Source of the DNA: a virus
Virus record (IMG/VR): IMGVR_UViG_3300023176_001117
Location: 1-23,107 of that record
Strand: one strand, 5' to 3'
Length of the DNA: 23,107 nucleotides
The notes under the pieces: generated by a model
Told to the model about the DNA's origin: nothing
Seen by the model: only the letters and a program-made list of their open reading frames with translations
The model's database searches: none
In this document: positions 22,793 through 23,107 of the stretch, piece by piece
Numbering within the stretch: position 1 is the stretch's first letter
Layout of the letters: each line of letters opens with the position of its first letter
Position numbers and translations under genes: made by a program

Positions 22793-23107
22793 TGGGACGT
22801 TTTGCACAAGGTAAATTCAATCTAAAAAACCCTGAAAAATATGTAGGTAATAGAACCCCTACATACCGTAGCGGATGGGAATTTACTTTTATGAAATTTT
22901 GTGACGAACATCCTAGTGTTAGTCAGTGGGCTAGTGAAGCAATAAAAATACCTTACCGTAATCCTTTAACTGGTAGACACACTATCTATGTTCCAGATTT
23001 TTTTATTGTTTATTCAGATAGAGGTGGTAGACAACGTGTTGAACTTATTGAAGTAAAACCTAAAAATCAAGCACTTAAAGAAAAACTAGGACGTTCAAGA
23101 GCTAACC
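22792..23107 (+). CDS. 4: head completion protein gp4 (3' partial)
   Basis: 105 codons are present; the gene runs off the window edge (T4 gp4 is about 150 aa). The N-terminus KFNLKNPEKYVGNRTPTYRS followed by GWE matches T4 gp4, which ends with a TnsA/PD-(D/E)xK-like nuclease fold. The putative catalytic residues are visible: Glu30 in SGWE, Asp69 in VPDFF, and Glu87 and Lys89 in EVKP. The family acts after packaging, preparing the head vertex for neck addition. The ATG overlaps the preceding stop (TAATG), so it is translationally coupled. It is confidently assigned despite truncation. Confidence 0.85.
   Translation, partial: MGRFAQGKFNLKNPEKYVGNRTPTYRSGWEFTFMKFCDEHPSVSQWASEAIKIPYRNPLTGRHTIYVPDFFIVYSDRGGRQRVELIEVKPKNQALKEKLGRSRAN

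Noticed and set aside
1-23107. tRNA genes, CRISPR arrays, insertion sequences
   Set aside because: None was seen on reading both strands; gene packing leaves no gap over about 120 bases. A covariance-model tRNA scan could not be run.

Overview
The window is about 23 kb of AT-rich DNA from the virion-morphogenesis region of a marine T4-like myovirus (contractile-tailed phage, of the cyanophage/pelagiphage type). The evidence is a set of recognisable T4-type proteins: tail sheath gp18, tail tube gp19, neck gp14, tail-sheath terminator gp15, probable neck gp13 and head-completion gp4. Structural genes also carry T4-type late promoter boxes (GATAAATA, six exact copies). The host cannot be fixed from this sequence; marine cyanobacteria and SAR11-like bacteria are both plausible.

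Layout. (1) 1-1242 is the 3' part of a flavin-dependent tryptophan-halogenase-like gene, cut by the window edge. (2) 1258-9254, plus strand, holds three adhesion or fibre-type structural genes, ending in a 2201-residue protein built of tandem repeats. (3) 9251-12149, minus strand, is a compact four-gene operon for ADP-heptose synthesis (hldE, hldD, a phosphomannose-isomerase-like cupin, gmhB). It is driven by a near-consensus sigma-70-type promoter, and gmhA is not in the window. (4) 12176-15209, minus strand, holds a NUDIX hydrolase, gp15 and gp14. (5) 15215-15234 is a divergent, palindromic late promoter; from it gp13 is read to the right. (6) 16061-16886 is an auxiliary pair: a dNMP-kinase-like gene with its own consensus sigma-70 promoter, and a convergent HNH endonuclease whose 3' end overlaps it by 80 bp. 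(7) 17007-23107, plus strand, holds gp18 (enlarged by a multi-domain insert), gp19, a tail-tube-fold protein, a small unknown protein and the start of gp4.

How it fits together. Late genes (GATAAATA boxes) build the neck, tail tube and sheath, head vertex and adhesins. Two auxiliary modules inside this region carry host-type promoters, which suggests early expression: nucleotide metabolism, and synthesis of ADP-L-glycero-D-manno-heptose, an activated sugar for lipopolysaccharide core. Points of most interest are the heptose operon, with a cupin where GmhA would be expected; two late genes whose promoter geometry predicts leaderless mRNAs; inversion of gp14-gp15 relative to gp13 with no gp16 or gp17 between gp15 and gp18; and the HNH/kinase overlap. 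No stretch over 300 bases lacks a gene. I saw no tRNA, CRISPR array or insertion sequence.
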